From the NCBI GenBank assembly GCA_017536285.1, contig JAFXHP010000050.1, forward strand, positions 1 to 13,422: a stretch of 13,422 nt of DNA. The letters run 5' to 3'. The DNA comes from Clostridia bacterium. GTDB taxonomy: Bacteria > Bacillota_A > Clostridia > UMGS1883 > HGM11501. Below, piece after piece: positions 1 to 6,812 of this stretch. The notes under the pieces are model-generated. The model saw nothing but the letters and a program-made list of their open reading frames with translations. It did not search any database and was not told the origin of the DNA. A program made the position numbers and the translations under genes. Numbering within the stretch: position 1 is the first letter of the stretch; each line of letters opens with the position of its first letter.

Positions 1-248
1 AAGGTATCGGCTACGCCGCGTGGCAAGCGGTTGAGGTTTTGCATCCCGAGACGGTGGTTTGGGAAACTTGCACACCTTATTTCGAGAAGCGTAATATCCA
101 TTTCTATGTAAACAAGTGCGGTTTTCAGATTGATCAGTTTTGGTGCGCGAATTTCAGACCCGAACACGAAATGTTTGAAGATGAAATACACGATGCTGAC
201 GAAGGGCCTGATGAAATGTTTCGTTTCATCAAGGTGATGCAACCATAA
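1..248 (+). CDS. GNAT-family N-acetyltransferase, 3' part (5' end outside window)
   Basis: The reading frame is open from base 3 and ends at TAA 246-248, giving about 81 residues of a protein whose start lies left of the window. The visible part begins GIGYAAWQAVE, the acetyl-CoA-binding turn and helix of GNAT proteins. It continues through TPYFEKRNIHFYVNKCGF, the typical last helix and strand (EKRNIHFYxKCGF) of small GNAT acetyltransferases, and ends with DEMFRFIKVM. The family transfers an acetyl group from acetyl-CoA to an amine on a small molecule, peptide or protein; the substrate cannot be read from this fragment. It is the only plus-strand gene and converges on the methyltransferase gene at 326-916. 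I see no clear hairpin terminator in the 77 bp between the two stops. Confidence 0.85.
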   Translation, partial: GIGYAAWQAVEVLHPETVVWETCTPYFEKRNIHFYVNKCGFQIDQFWCANFRPEHEMFEDEIHDADEGPDEMFRFIKVMQP

Positions 249-325
249 CTTACAAATTCTTATTTTCCTGACTGTCGACCTATTGGCTTTTATCTGACTT
301 TGCCGCCTCGTCGAAATTGGTTTTA

Positions 326-916
326 TTATTTTTTACTGACAATAATATATGCATTATCGGTTTCAAGCACCGTTTCAACAGACATTGCGGTTGCACTTAT
401 AAGGGACTTTATATTATCAGATGAATCAGGATATATTCTCACCTTGCGAATACCCATATCAATATATTCGCTTCTGTTCTTGTCTATGGACAAGCAAAAA
501 ATGCCGTCTTTATTGAGCAATGCATCAATTTTAGAAATAATCTGCTTTTTATCCCTGAAATGCATCATTGTAAGGGACGAATATACAACATCAAATGTTC
601 CGGTAAATTGATAATCATTGAAATCATCACATATAAAAGAAATGTTTTTGTGCTCTTTTAAGTTTTCTTTTGCCCGCTTAATGGTTTTTGGAGAAATATC
701 TATACCTGCGAGAGACAGACAAAGCGGTGCAACCTTACCGGCAAGTCTTCCCGTGCCGATGCCAACCTCAAGAACCCTTTTATTCCCGGTAAGCTCCAAT
801 GCTTCTATAAATCTTTCGCCATCCCAGCGGGACATATATTCCTGCAATACAGGAGGGTCACGAAAAGGGTCGTTACCTTCATCGATCAATAAATCATAAT
901 GATTAATTACATCCAT
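326..916 (-). CDS. Class I SAM-dependent methyltransferase
   Basis: A 196-residue protein starting MDVINHYDLLIDEGNDPF. It has a Rossmann-fold SAM-binding motif I (RVLEVGIGTGRLAGKV, roughly residues 47-62), an acidic post-I strand end (LAGIDISPKTI), and a motif IV-like segment (GTFDVVYSSLTMMHF), so it should use S-adenosylmethionine as methyl donor. The substrate is unknown; this group is usually annotated only as a class I methyltransferase. An in-frame ATG lies 12 bp upstream at 928. I prefer 916 because GAGGTG sits 4 bases before it, equivalent to about 6 bases after an aligned GGAGG core, and because homologues as I remember them begin MDVINHYD. A strong promoter lies at 990-1018. The gene has no functional link to its neighbours that I can see. 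Confidence 0.85.
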   Translation of the reverse strand: MDVINHYDLLIDEGNDPFRDPPVLQEYMSRWDGERFIEALELTGNKRVLEVGIGTGRLAGKVAPLCLSLAGIDISPKTIKRAKENLKEHKNISFICDDFNDYQFTGTFDVVYSSLTMMHFRDKKQIISKIDALLNKDGIFCLSIDKNRSEYIDMGIRKVRIYPDSSDNIKSLISATAMSVETVLETDNAYIIVSKK

Positions 917-989
917 ACTGCACCTCATAAATTCCTGTTTGTTAACCGTTTCATTATTTATATAAAGAGAAAATTATTATTCCCCCTGC

Positions 990-1018
990 ATTATAGCATA
1001 CATTTCCTCTTTTGTCAC
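990..1018 (-). promoter_or_regulatory. Sigma-A-type promoter for the methyltransferase gene
   Basis: On the minus strand there is GTGACA (1013-1018), a 17-bp spacer, and TATAAT (990-995) preceded by TG one base upstream, which is an extended -10. Transcription would begin near 983, leaving a leader of about 67 nt before the methyltransferase start at 916. The -35 element lies in the most degenerate unit of the neighbouring tandem repeat. Confidence 0.7.
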
Positions 1019-1255
1019 GGTGAAGATATAAAACGCCTCTGAAAAGCACTTCTTTCGGCAAATAAGCCGTGTATGATGAAAGTATGTCTCCAAAGCAGGA
1101 TGCTTCCCGCAAACAAGCCGTGTACGGTGAAAGCACGCCTGCGAACAAACGGTTCCTCCGCAACAAGCCGTGTATGATGAAAATGCACCTGCAATAAACG
1201 GTTCTTCCGCAACAAGCCGTAAATAGTGAAAATACGGCTCCAACCAGGTTTCTCC
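1011..1255. repeat. Tandem repeat of about 50 bp, four clear units plus one degenerate unit
   Basis: Four consecutive units start at 1058, 1109, 1160 and 1209 (lengths 51, 51, 49 and about 47). Each opens with a conserved core close to AACAAGCCGTGTATGATGAA. The rest of the unit is also related between copies, with CCTGC and ACGGTTCTTCC segments. A fifth, worn unit covers about 1011-1057. The 51-bp units are 17 codons long, so minus-strand frames through them stay open and give periodic low-complexity peptides; I do not regard these as genes. Together with flanking sequence this occupies most of the non-coding stretch 917-1542. Apart from the promoter (990-1018) and terminator (1374-1406), I see nothing else in that stretch. 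Confidence 0.8.
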
Positions 1256-1373
1256 GGCAGACATTCCCTTGTTTCGCAGTTTTTAAAAAAAGAAAACCTT
1301 TACTCCTACGCAAGCTTGTGAAATATTTAACAATCTCATATAAGAAAGAGTTTTACGCTTGAAAAGATAAATT

Positions 1374-1406
1374 AAAAGCAGGGATTTTGATAAATCCCTG
1401 CTTTTT
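1374..1406 (-). terminator. Rho-independent terminator downstream of upp
   Basis: An 11-bp perfect stem (1377-1387 with 1392-1402, core AGCAGGGATTT) closes a TGAT loop and is flanked by A and T runs that extend the pairing. On the minus strand it is followed by TTTTAATTTATC, so it can end the transcript that passes through upp, whose stop is 137 bp upstream. The T run on the plus side (1402-1407) means it could work in both directions. Confidence 0.8.
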
Positions 1407-1542
1407 TCGTACATTATCAGCGGAAAATAGCCTGCTCATCAGGAAAGAATACCGCTTGTTAGCCGATGGCGTAGAACTCAATAAAGCGATACTCTTAGGA
1501 ATAACTCTCCCAAAACCGATTCTCCTTAAAGCTTACCTTTTA

Positions 1543-2169
1543 TTATAATGTTCCGAACAGTCTGTCGCCGGCATCACCTAAACCGGGAACGATATAGCAA
1601 TGGTCGTTAAGCTTTTCATCCAGGCAGCCGATAAAGATATCAACATCCGGATGAGCCTCTGTAAGCACTTTTACGCCTTCGGGTGCTGCAATTAAGCACA
1701 TAAACTTAATGTTTTTAGCACCTTTTTCCTTTAAGAAATCAATTGCCGCAGCTGCACTACCGCCTGTTGCAAGCATGGGGTCAACAACGATTGAAGTTCT
1801 CTCTTCGATTTCCTTTGGAAGCTTGCAGTAATATTCGACAGGCTTATGGGTTTCGGGGTCTCTGTAAAGACCAATATGGCCAACCTTTGCGGAAGGGAAG
1901 AGGCTGAGCATTGCATCAACCATGCCAAGACCTGCTCTGAGGATGGGAATAACCGCAATATCCTTGGTTACTTCTTTTCCCATGGTTTTTGTTAAAGGAG
2001 TTTCAACTTCTACATCCTTTAATGTTAAGTCTCTTGTCGCTTCATAGCCCATTAAAAGAGCGATTTCGTTAGCAAGTAAACGGAATTCCTTTACAGGAGT
2101 TTCCTTATTTCTTAAAATTGTGATTTTGTGCTGAATAAGCGGATGATCCATTACAACTACTTTACTCAT
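1543..2169 (-). CDS. upp: Uracil phosphoribosyltransferase
   Basis: A 208-residue enzyme, the usual length for Upp, which salvages uracil by making UMP and pyrophosphate from uracil and PRPP in the cytoplasm. The start [20 protein letters not shown] is the family N-terminus, followed by a conserved helix ([24 protein letters not shown]). The PRPP-binding loop is clear ([20 protein letters not shown]), as is the C-terminal uracil-binding region ([16 protein letters not shown]). I place the start at 2169 because AAAGGA lies 8 bases upstream. The frame continues to an ATG at 2244, but that extension lies inside the SLH gene and does not resemble Upp. It follows the SLH gene after 25 bp and seems to be the last gene of the parA operon. 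Confidence 0.96.
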   Translation of the reverse strand: MSKVVVMDHPLIQHKITILRNKETPVKEFRLLANEIALLMGYEATRDLTLKDVEVETPLTKTMGKEVTKDIAVIPILRAGLGMVDAMLSLFPSAKVGHIGLYRDPETHKPVEYYCKLPKEIEERTSIVVDPMLATGGSAAAAIDFLKEKGAKNIKFMCLIAAPEGVKVLTEAHPDVDIFIGCLDEKLNDHCYIVPGLGDAGDRLFGTL

Positions 2170-2194
2170 TTTTATTTTCCTTTCTTTTTTTATT

Positions 2195-3550
2195 TTATCC
2201 TGCATAATGAAGACCTTCAAGGTAATAGTAGATAGGTTCGCCACCTAAAAGACCGTCATTTTGTACATATATCCAACCGGAATCTCCGCTTCCGGTTTCG
2301 ATGTAAAGCCAGTTTTTAAGGTCTGTCTTCACAATCTTTCCCGCATAGCCTTCATTTAATACTATTCCCGGGTGATTTGCATCCTCATAGTCTGTATTTA
2401 AGGTATGTGCCACAACAAAATCGGAATAAGCTCCGATTGTATAAAACTCATTCGATACGGGTTCAAGACGGCCTTTATCGTTTATCTTATACTGCTTTCT
2501 GAGGAGCATTGTATGCACGAACTGTTCACCGATGTTGCCGGTAAGCGTTCCGTCTGCATTTACGCTGATTGCACCCCACTCATCACCGATTGGTGTTGAG
2601 TCTGTTCTTAATGTAAGGCCGCCTACGCTTTCGATATATCCCATGAGATAAAGCTCTTTTCCGGTATATCTGTAAATTGCTAAAGCACCAGAGCCGTAAA
2701 AGCTTTCTGACACAGCCAATTCCATAAATCCATCATTCTTATCTATGTCTATAAGATAATATCTGTTGTCGGATACCGTGGATATTCCGCCTATTACAGT
2801 GGAATCTCCGATTGTCACGGCATATTTTTCACCGTCAGAAAATATTTTCACAGATTCAGGCTGTGAGTCAAGATTAAAATCCTTCTCTATGCTTTTCACT
2901 TCTTCGGGGAGCGTGGAAAGCACAGCCTTGTCGTTAAAATCCTCGGCTCTTTTAAGCATTACCGCCGCCTGTGCACGTGTAAGTCCCTGTCCGGGACCAA
3001 AGGATCCGTCGGGAAAGCCTGAAATAAGGCCGTTTTCATAGGCCGCACCCACAAGGCCGGGTTTTCCGATAAGTTCCGTATCCGTAAAGGTGCAGTTTCC
3101 TTCGCTCAGATTAAGTGCTCTGGCAATCCATACTGCGGCTTCTTCTCTTGTTATGTCTTTAACAGGTTCAAACTTTTCGCCATATTCTTCGCTTAAAATG
3201 ATATTTCCCACAGCTTCTCTTATGTAAAAGTATGACCAGCGGCCAGCGTCTACATCCGCAAAGGGGGATTTTTCATACAAAAGCTCACTTGTGTTGGGTT
3301 TTTCATAAGCTAATCTTTCGTTTGCACTGTCGGATGTAACAATCATGAGCATTTTTAAAAACTGTTCCCTTGTCACAAACTCGTCAGGAACAAAGTTTCC
3401 GTCGCCCATTCCGTTAATAACGCCTTCCATGGCAAGAAATTCAATATCTGCCGCTGCCCAGTGTCCTTCCGTATCGGAAAACATTGCCCCGTGGCAAACC
3501 GTTCCCGAAAGGAGAAGAAACACCATCAAAAAAACAATTAATTTTTTCAT
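2195..3550 (-). CDS. Secreted S-layer-homology (SLH) domain protein
   Basis: A 451-residue protein with an N-terminal signal peptide (a Lys-Lys start, a hydrophobic core to about residue 18, likely cleavage near residues 21-23). Three SLH domains follow at about 24-70 (FSDTEGHW...[11 protein letters not shown]), 97-148 ([14 protein letters not shown]...[15 protein letters not shown]) and 155-203 (FTDTELIG...[14 protein letters not shown]). SLH triplets anchor proteins to cell-wall secondary polymers, so this should sit on the cell surface. The middle (about 219-345) holds beta-rich sequence with [17 protein letters not shown], which I cannot assign. The C-terminus (about 395-440) resembles a bacterial SH3-like module (YAGKIVKTD...[16 protein letters not shown]). 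The ribosome binding site GAGG lies 6 bases before the ATG. It starts 12 bp after parB, an unusual partner for a partition operon. The specific role is unknown. Confidence 0.88.
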   Translation of the reverse strand: MKKLIVFLMVFLLLSGTVCHGAMFSDTEGHWAAADIEFLAMEGVINGMGDGNFVPDEFVTREQFLKMLMIVTSDSANERLAYEKPNTSELLYEKSPFADVDAGRWSYFYIREAVGNIILSEEYGEKFEPVKDITREEAAVWIARALNLSEGNCTFTDTELIGKPGLVGAAYENGLISGFPDGSFGPGQGLTRAQAAVMLKRAEDFNDKAVLSTLPEEVKSIEKDFNLDSQPESVKIFSDGEKYAVTIGDSTVIGGISTVSDNRYYLIDIDKNDGFMELAVSESFYGSGALAIYRYTGKELYLMGYIESVGGLTLRTDSTPIGDEWGAISVNADGTLTGNIGEQFVHTMLLRKQYKINDKGRLEPVSNEFYTIGAYSDFVVAHTLNTDYEDANHPGIVLNEGYAGKIVKTDLKNWLYIETGSGDSGWIYVQNDGLLGGEPIYYYLEGLHYAG

Positions 3551-3562
3551 GTTTTACCTCTT

Positions 3563-4438
3563 TCAGCCTTTATATTTCTTAAGATAAGAAATAATTGTTT
3601 CCAGCTGTTCTTTATCGTAATACTCGATTTCGATTTTTCCGCCCTTTTTCTTCTCATCAAGCAAAATTTTTGTTCCCCAGGCCTCGGACAAGCTTTTTTC
3701 AAGATCCATAACTTCGGGGGACTTTCTTTTTGCCTTTTTTTCTTTCTTTTCTTCTTTTTCTTCATTAATATAGGCTGCCCATTTTTCTGCCATTCTTACG
3801 GACAGATCCTCGGAAACGATTTTTTCCGCCAGAAATTCACGTTTTTTCTCGTCTTTCACCAATAAAATCGCTTTCGCGTGACCTCCGGTAAGGGCTTTTT
3901 CTTCCAGAAGCTTAATAATTTTGTCGGAAAGAGCCAAAAGTCTCAGAGCGTTTGCCACCGCACTTCTGCTTTTTCCCACTTTTTTGCTTACATCTTCCTG
4001 TGTAAGACCGAAATCCTCCATAAGCTTCTTATAACCCAGTGCCTCTTCAACAGGATTAAGGTCAGAACGCTGAAGATTTTCGATTAAAGCTACGGAAAGC
4101 TCTTCTTCAGGAGTAAATTCCACTATTCTTACCGGTACTTCGGTAAGTCCTGCCATTTTAGCGGCTCTCCAGCGGCGTTCTCCTGCAATTATGGAATAAA
4201 ATCCGTTTCCTTCGTCCTTTACGGTGATAGGCTGAATTATCCCATACTCCTTAATGGATTCCGAAAGTGCCGAAAGTTCCTCTTCGTCAAAGGTTTTTCT
4301 CGGCTGTTTACGGTTAGGCTCCACATAAGAAAGCTTAACCTTTACAAATTCTTTATTACCGTCGCTCACTGCGACTTCTTTTTCTTCTTCAAGAGGAATA
4401 AGGGCATCAAGTCCTCTTCCAAGTCCCTTTTTCGCCAT
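3563..4438 (-). CDS. parB: Chromosome partitioning protein ParB (Spo0J)
   Basis: A 291-residue CTP-dependent DNA clamp that loads at parS and slides outward to form the origin-proximal partition complex. The N-terminus GLGRGLDALI (residues 5-14) is the segment that stimulates the ParA ATPase. The CTP-binding motif GERRWR is at 86-91 and ENLQR at 120-124. A helix-turn-helix spans about 147-170 (LTQEDVSKKVGKSRSAVANAL). At the positions that separate ParB from Noc (Caulobacter 173, 179, 184 and 201), this protein has R158, A164, A169 and G186, which is the parS type. A lysine/glutamate-rich linker (about 224-240) precedes the C-terminal dimerisation domain. It lies 10 bp after parA, with AGGAG 7 bases before the ATG. 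Its target parS sites are at 5327-5342 and 5908-5923. Confidence 0.96.
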   Translation of the reverse strand: MAKKGLGRGLDALIPLEEEKEVAVSDGNKEFVKVKLSYVEPNRKQPRKTFDEEELSALSESIKEYGIIQPITVKDEGNGFYSIIAGERRWRAAKMAGLTEVPVRIVEFTPEEELSVALIENLQRSDLNPVEEALGYKKLMEDFGLTQEDVSKKVGKSRSAVANALRLLALSDKIIKLLEEKALTGGHAKAILLVKDEKKREFLAEKIVSEDLSVRMAEKWAAYINEEKEEKKEKKAKRKSPEVMDLEKSLSEAWGTKILLDEKKKGGKIEIEYYDKEQLETIISYLKKYKG

Positions 4439-4448
4439 AAGTTTGCTC

Positions 4449-5213
4449 CTATCTCTGTTTCTTTATAAATTCTTTTGCAAGTTCACGATAGCTTTCCGCT
4501 CCCTTTGAGCGGGAATCATAGGAAATCACCGCTTCTCCGAAGCCGGGAGCCTCGGAAAGCCTGATATTTCTCGGAATTACAGTTGCATAAACCTTTTCTT
4601 TAAAGAACTTTTTAACCTCGTCTGCCACCTGAATGGAAAGGTTTGCTCTTCCGTTAAACATGGTTAACAGAACACCCTCAAAATCCAAATCAGGATTTAA
4701 GCTTTTCTTTACTCTTTTCACGGTTCCTGTCAAAAGAGCAAGGCCCTCAAGTGCATAAAATTCACACTGGATGGGAACAAGTACACGGTCGGATGCAGAA
4801 AGTGCATTCAAAGTCACAAGTCCCAGCGAAGGCGGACAGTCTATAAATATAAAATCATAATTATCCTTTATTTTTGCCAGTGCTTTCTTTAAGCGAAAGG
4901 CTCTGTCATCAGCTTCGACCAGTTCAATCTCCGCACCGGAAAGCTCCACATTGGAAGGACAAAGGTCCAAATTTTTGTATTTTGTATGTACAATTGTATC
5001 ATTTATATCAATTTCGTCTATTATTACATCATATAAGGTTTTTTCGTCCTTATCGCATCTGCATCCCAGTCCGCTTGTGGCGTTACCCTGAGCGTCCGAG
5101 TCGATAAGAAGAACTTTCTTGCCGCATTCAGCCAGTGCCGCACTTAAATTAACCGCAGTTGTGGTTTTTCCCACGCCGCCTTTCTGGTTGGCAAGAGCAA
5201 TTATCTTTCCCAT
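4449..5213 (-). CDS. parA: Chromosome partitioning ATPase ParA (Soj)
   Basis: A 254-residue Walker-type ATPase of the short chromosomal ParA/Soj class, with no N-terminal helix-turn-helix. The deviant Walker A motif KGGVGKTT lies at residues 11-18. The switch I-like region DSDAQGNAT is at 38-46, and Walker B is in FIFIDCPPSLGL (about 121-132). ATP-bound dimers bind DNA nonspecifically and are released by ParB, which drives origin segregation; in Bacillus, Soj also regulates DnaA. GAGG lies 6 bases before the ATG, and a good promoter ends about 36 bp upstream. It opens an apparent operon with parB, the SLH gene and upp. Confidence 0.96.
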   Translation of the reverse strand: MGKIIALANQKGGVGKTTTAVNLSAALAECGKKVLLIDSDAQGNATSGLGCRCDKDEKTLYDVIIDEIDINDTIVHTKYKNLDLCPSNVELSGAEIELVEADDRAFRLKKALAKIKDNYDFIFIDCPPSLGLVTLNALSASDRVLVPIQCEFYALEGLALLTGTVKRVKKSLNPDLDFEGVLLTMFNGRANLSIQVADEVKKFFKEKVYATVIPRNIRLSEAPGFGEAVISYDSRSKGAESYRELAKEFIKKQR

Positions 5214-5248
5214 AGCGTACCTCTTTTCCTTTCAGAGTCATTGACAAC

Positions 5249-5277
5249 AGTATATCACACCAAATACGAAAATGCAA
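5249..5277 (-). promoter_or_regulatory. Promoter of the parA-parB-SLH-upp operon
   Basis: On the minus strand there is TTGCAT (5272-5277), a 17-bp spacer, and TATACT (5249-5254), a close match to the vegetative promoter consensus. Transcription would begin near 5242 and give a leader of about 30 nt before the parA ATG. A perfect parS site begins about 45 bp upstream of the -35, so ParB loading could influence this promoter; that last point is inference. Confidence 0.75.
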
Positions 5278-5322
5278 TTAAAATATAAATTTGTTTTTAT
5301 TTTGTAATAAAAGGAAGAACTT

Positions 5323-5346
5323 CTAATGTTTCACGTGAAACATTAG
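5323..5346. promoter_or_regulatory. parS: parS site upstream of the parA promoter
   Basis: The 16-mer TGTTTCACGTGAAACA at 5327-5342 is an exact match to the consensus parS of Bacillus and most bacteria. It lies inside a longer 24-bp perfect palindrome (5323-5346). It should be a loading site for the ParB encoded at 3563-4438. Confidence 0.93.
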
Positions 5347-5874
5347 CACAAATTTTCAACAAAGAAAATTTGTGCGAGGCTTTTCCGAAGTCGTTGAAGC
5401 GGAGGGAAAGCAAATGAAAAACGCAAACCAGCGTTTTTTCGTACAGCAGAAATAACATACAGAACGCTGGCTTTTCAAAAAAGAAAATTTGTTCTAGGCT
5501 TTCCCGAAGTCGTGTGTAGCATCCGGCAACAAAGCCGATGCGAAACAAGGCAGCCAAGGCAAAATTCAACAAGGATTTTTCCGAGAATGAGAGAAAGCAA
5601 TAAGCTTTCTCGTCGTTGAAGCGGAGGGAAAGCAAATGAAAAACGCAAATCAGCGTTTTTTCGTGTAGCAGAAATAACACACAGAACGCTGGCTTTTCAA
5701 CAAAGAAAATTTGTGCGAGGCTTTCCCGAAGTCGTGTGTAGCATCCGGCAACAGAGCCGATGCGAAACAAGGCAGTCGAGGCAAAATCCAACAAGGATTT
5801 TTCCGAGAATGAGAGAAAGCAATAAGCTTTCTCGTCGTTGAAGCGAGGGAAAGCAAACAGTCTTTTTCGTGTAG
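5346..5874. repeat. Tandem repeat of 222-bp period with multiple hairpins, between two parS sites
   Basis: Landmark sequences recur at exactly 222-bp steps: TCGTTGAAGCG at 5391, 5613 and 5835, and GCATCCGG at 5519 and 5741. There are about two full units plus truncated ends, nearly identical. Each unit can form several short hairpins. These include a 12-bp stem with an AACAAA loop (5346-5375), a stem with one bulged C and an AACAAA loop (5519-5541), a 7-bp stem with an AACAA loop (5561-5579), and an 8-bp perfect stem with an AATAA loop (5591-5611). There is also a long-range 8-bp stem (5428-5435 with 5463-5470). Because 222 is divisible by 3, long minus-strand frames run through it, but they are internally repeated, lack convincing ribosome binding sites and run into parS, so I do not call them genes. 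The function is unknown. Confidence 0.85.
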
Positions 5875-5888
5875 ATCCTTATTCAATT

Positions 5889-5935
5889 TAAAAAGTATAT
5901 CCCCGAATGTTTCACGTGAAACATTCGGGGATATA
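5889..5935 (-). terminator. Probable noc terminator, coincident with parS
   Basis: Read on the minus strand, the 40-bp palindrome would fold into a long, GC-containing hairpin followed directly by CTTTTTAAATTG, the pattern of an intrinsic terminator. It begins 32 bp after the noc stop codon. The parS core would form the upper stem and loop. I see no other terminator between noc and the parA promoter. Confidence 0.6.
5896..5935. promoter_or_regulatory. parS: parS site within a 40-bp perfect palindrome downstream of noc
   Basis: A second exact parS 16-mer lies at 5908-5923. The symmetry extends well past it: bases 5896-5935 form an uninterrupted 40-bp palindrome with CCCCGAA / TTCGGGG arms and TATAT ends. 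The two parS centres are 581 bp apart. ParB is the predicted ligand, since Noc carries different specificity residues. Confidence 0.93.
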
Positions 5936-5967
5936 GCAAAAGGGGTATGAAAATGGATTTGGTGGGC

Positions 5968-6783
5968 TTATTTAGCGATACTTATGATGTATCTTACATT
6001 ATCTTCATCTTCCGTTTGTTCTATTACCGTATTTATTCCGGATTTATTTAACAAGCCTATTGCTTTATTCATGGTACTGCAAAAAACCCTTTGTCTTTTA
6101 AGGCTTTCCGAAAGGCTTGTCTTAAACGTAGAAAAACGCCGTTCTTCCGCATCTCCCGATGCCATTTTGTCGATAAGCTTTTCAGTCTTTGCAACTGTCA
6201 GGTTTCTCTCCACAATCAGCTTGACCGCTTTTTCCCTCAGCTTTCTGTTTGGTAATTTCAAAAGAGCTCTTGCATGTCGTTCTGTTAATCCTGCATCAAA
6301 AACTCTTTGTCTTGTTTCCTCATCAAGCTTCAAGAGCCTCAATTTATTTGCAATTGCACTCTGGCTTTTGCCGAGCTTTGCAGACAGTTCCTCCTGTGTC
6401 ATATCATACTCGTCCATCAGTTTAAGATAGCCTTCGGCTTCTTCGAAATATGTCAAATCTTTTCTTTGCAAATTTTCTAAAAGAGCAATTGCAGCACTCT
6501 TTTCTTCAGAAATATCAATAATTATTGCAGGTATTGTCCTTTTCTTGGCCATACAACTCGCTCTGTATCTGCGTTCTCCGGCTATTATTATAAACCGTCC
6601 GTCTCCTTTTTTCTTAACGGTAATCGGCTGAATTACCCCATACTCGTCGATGGACTTAGCAAGCTCCGTTAACGATTCTATATCAAAGAAACGTCTCGGC
6701 TGATCAGGATTCGGCTCAATTCTTCCAAGAGGTATATCCGTAACCTTCTTTTGTGGCTCTTCCGTAAAAACAGAACTGAACAT
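5968..6783 (-). CDS. noc: Nucleoid occlusion protein Noc (ParB paralogue)
   Basis: A 271-residue ParB-family protein in the standard Noc position between rsmG and parA. In Bacillus, Noc binds Noc-binding sites across the chromosome and the membrane, and blocks division over the nucleoid. The CTP-binding motif GERRYR is at 69-74, ENLQR at 103-107, and the helix-turn-helix at about 129-152 (TQEELSAKLGKSQSAIANKL). The four ParB/Noc discriminating positions are Q141, K147, K152 and R169, the QKKR set described for Noc, whereas the ParB in this window has R, A, A and G. The N-terminus is short (MFSSVFTEEPQ), with only a few hydrophobic residues where Bacillus Noc has its membrane-targeting helix, so membrane binding may be weak or different. 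GGAG lies 6 bases before the ATG. Confidence 0.88.
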   Translation of the reverse strand: MFSSVFTEEPQKKVTDIPLGRIEPNPDQPRRFFDIESLTELAKSIDEYGVIQPITVKKKGDGRFIIIAGERRYRASCMAKKRTIPAIIIDISEEKSAAIALLENLQRKDLTYFEEAEGYLKLMDEYDMTQEELSAKLGKSQSAIANKLRLLKLDEETRQRVFDAGLTERHARALLKLPNRKLREKAVKLIVERNLTVAKTEKLIDKMASGDAEERRFSTFKTSLSESLKRQRVFCSTMNKAIGLLNKSGINTVIEQTEDEDNVRYIISIAK

Positions 6784-6812
6784 AAAAAGCTCCTCTCTGA
6801 CTTTTCTTATGT

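Noticed and set aside
1058..1255. CRISPR-like array (20-bp repeats with 30-bp spacers)
   Set aside because: The would-be spacers are related to each other, unit length drifts from 51 to 47, and there are no cas genes. It is an ordinary tandem repeat.
954..1313. Overlapping minus-strand reading frames of 66-119 codons through the 50-bp repeat
   Set aside because: Several frames are open at once because the main period is divisible by three. The peptides are repetitive and Cys/His/Phe-rich, with no ribosome binding site or family resemblance.
2170..2244. Longer Upp starting at ATG 2244
   Set aside because: The extra 25 residues overlap the SLH gene and its stop codon region, do not resemble Upp, and the good ribosome binding site serves the ATG at 2169.
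5297..5886. Minus-strand reading frames of 165 and 78 codons across the 222-bp repeat
   Set aside because: The frames exist because 222 is divisible by three. They translate the same hairpin-forming repeat twice, run into parS and have no good Shine-Dalgarno sequence.
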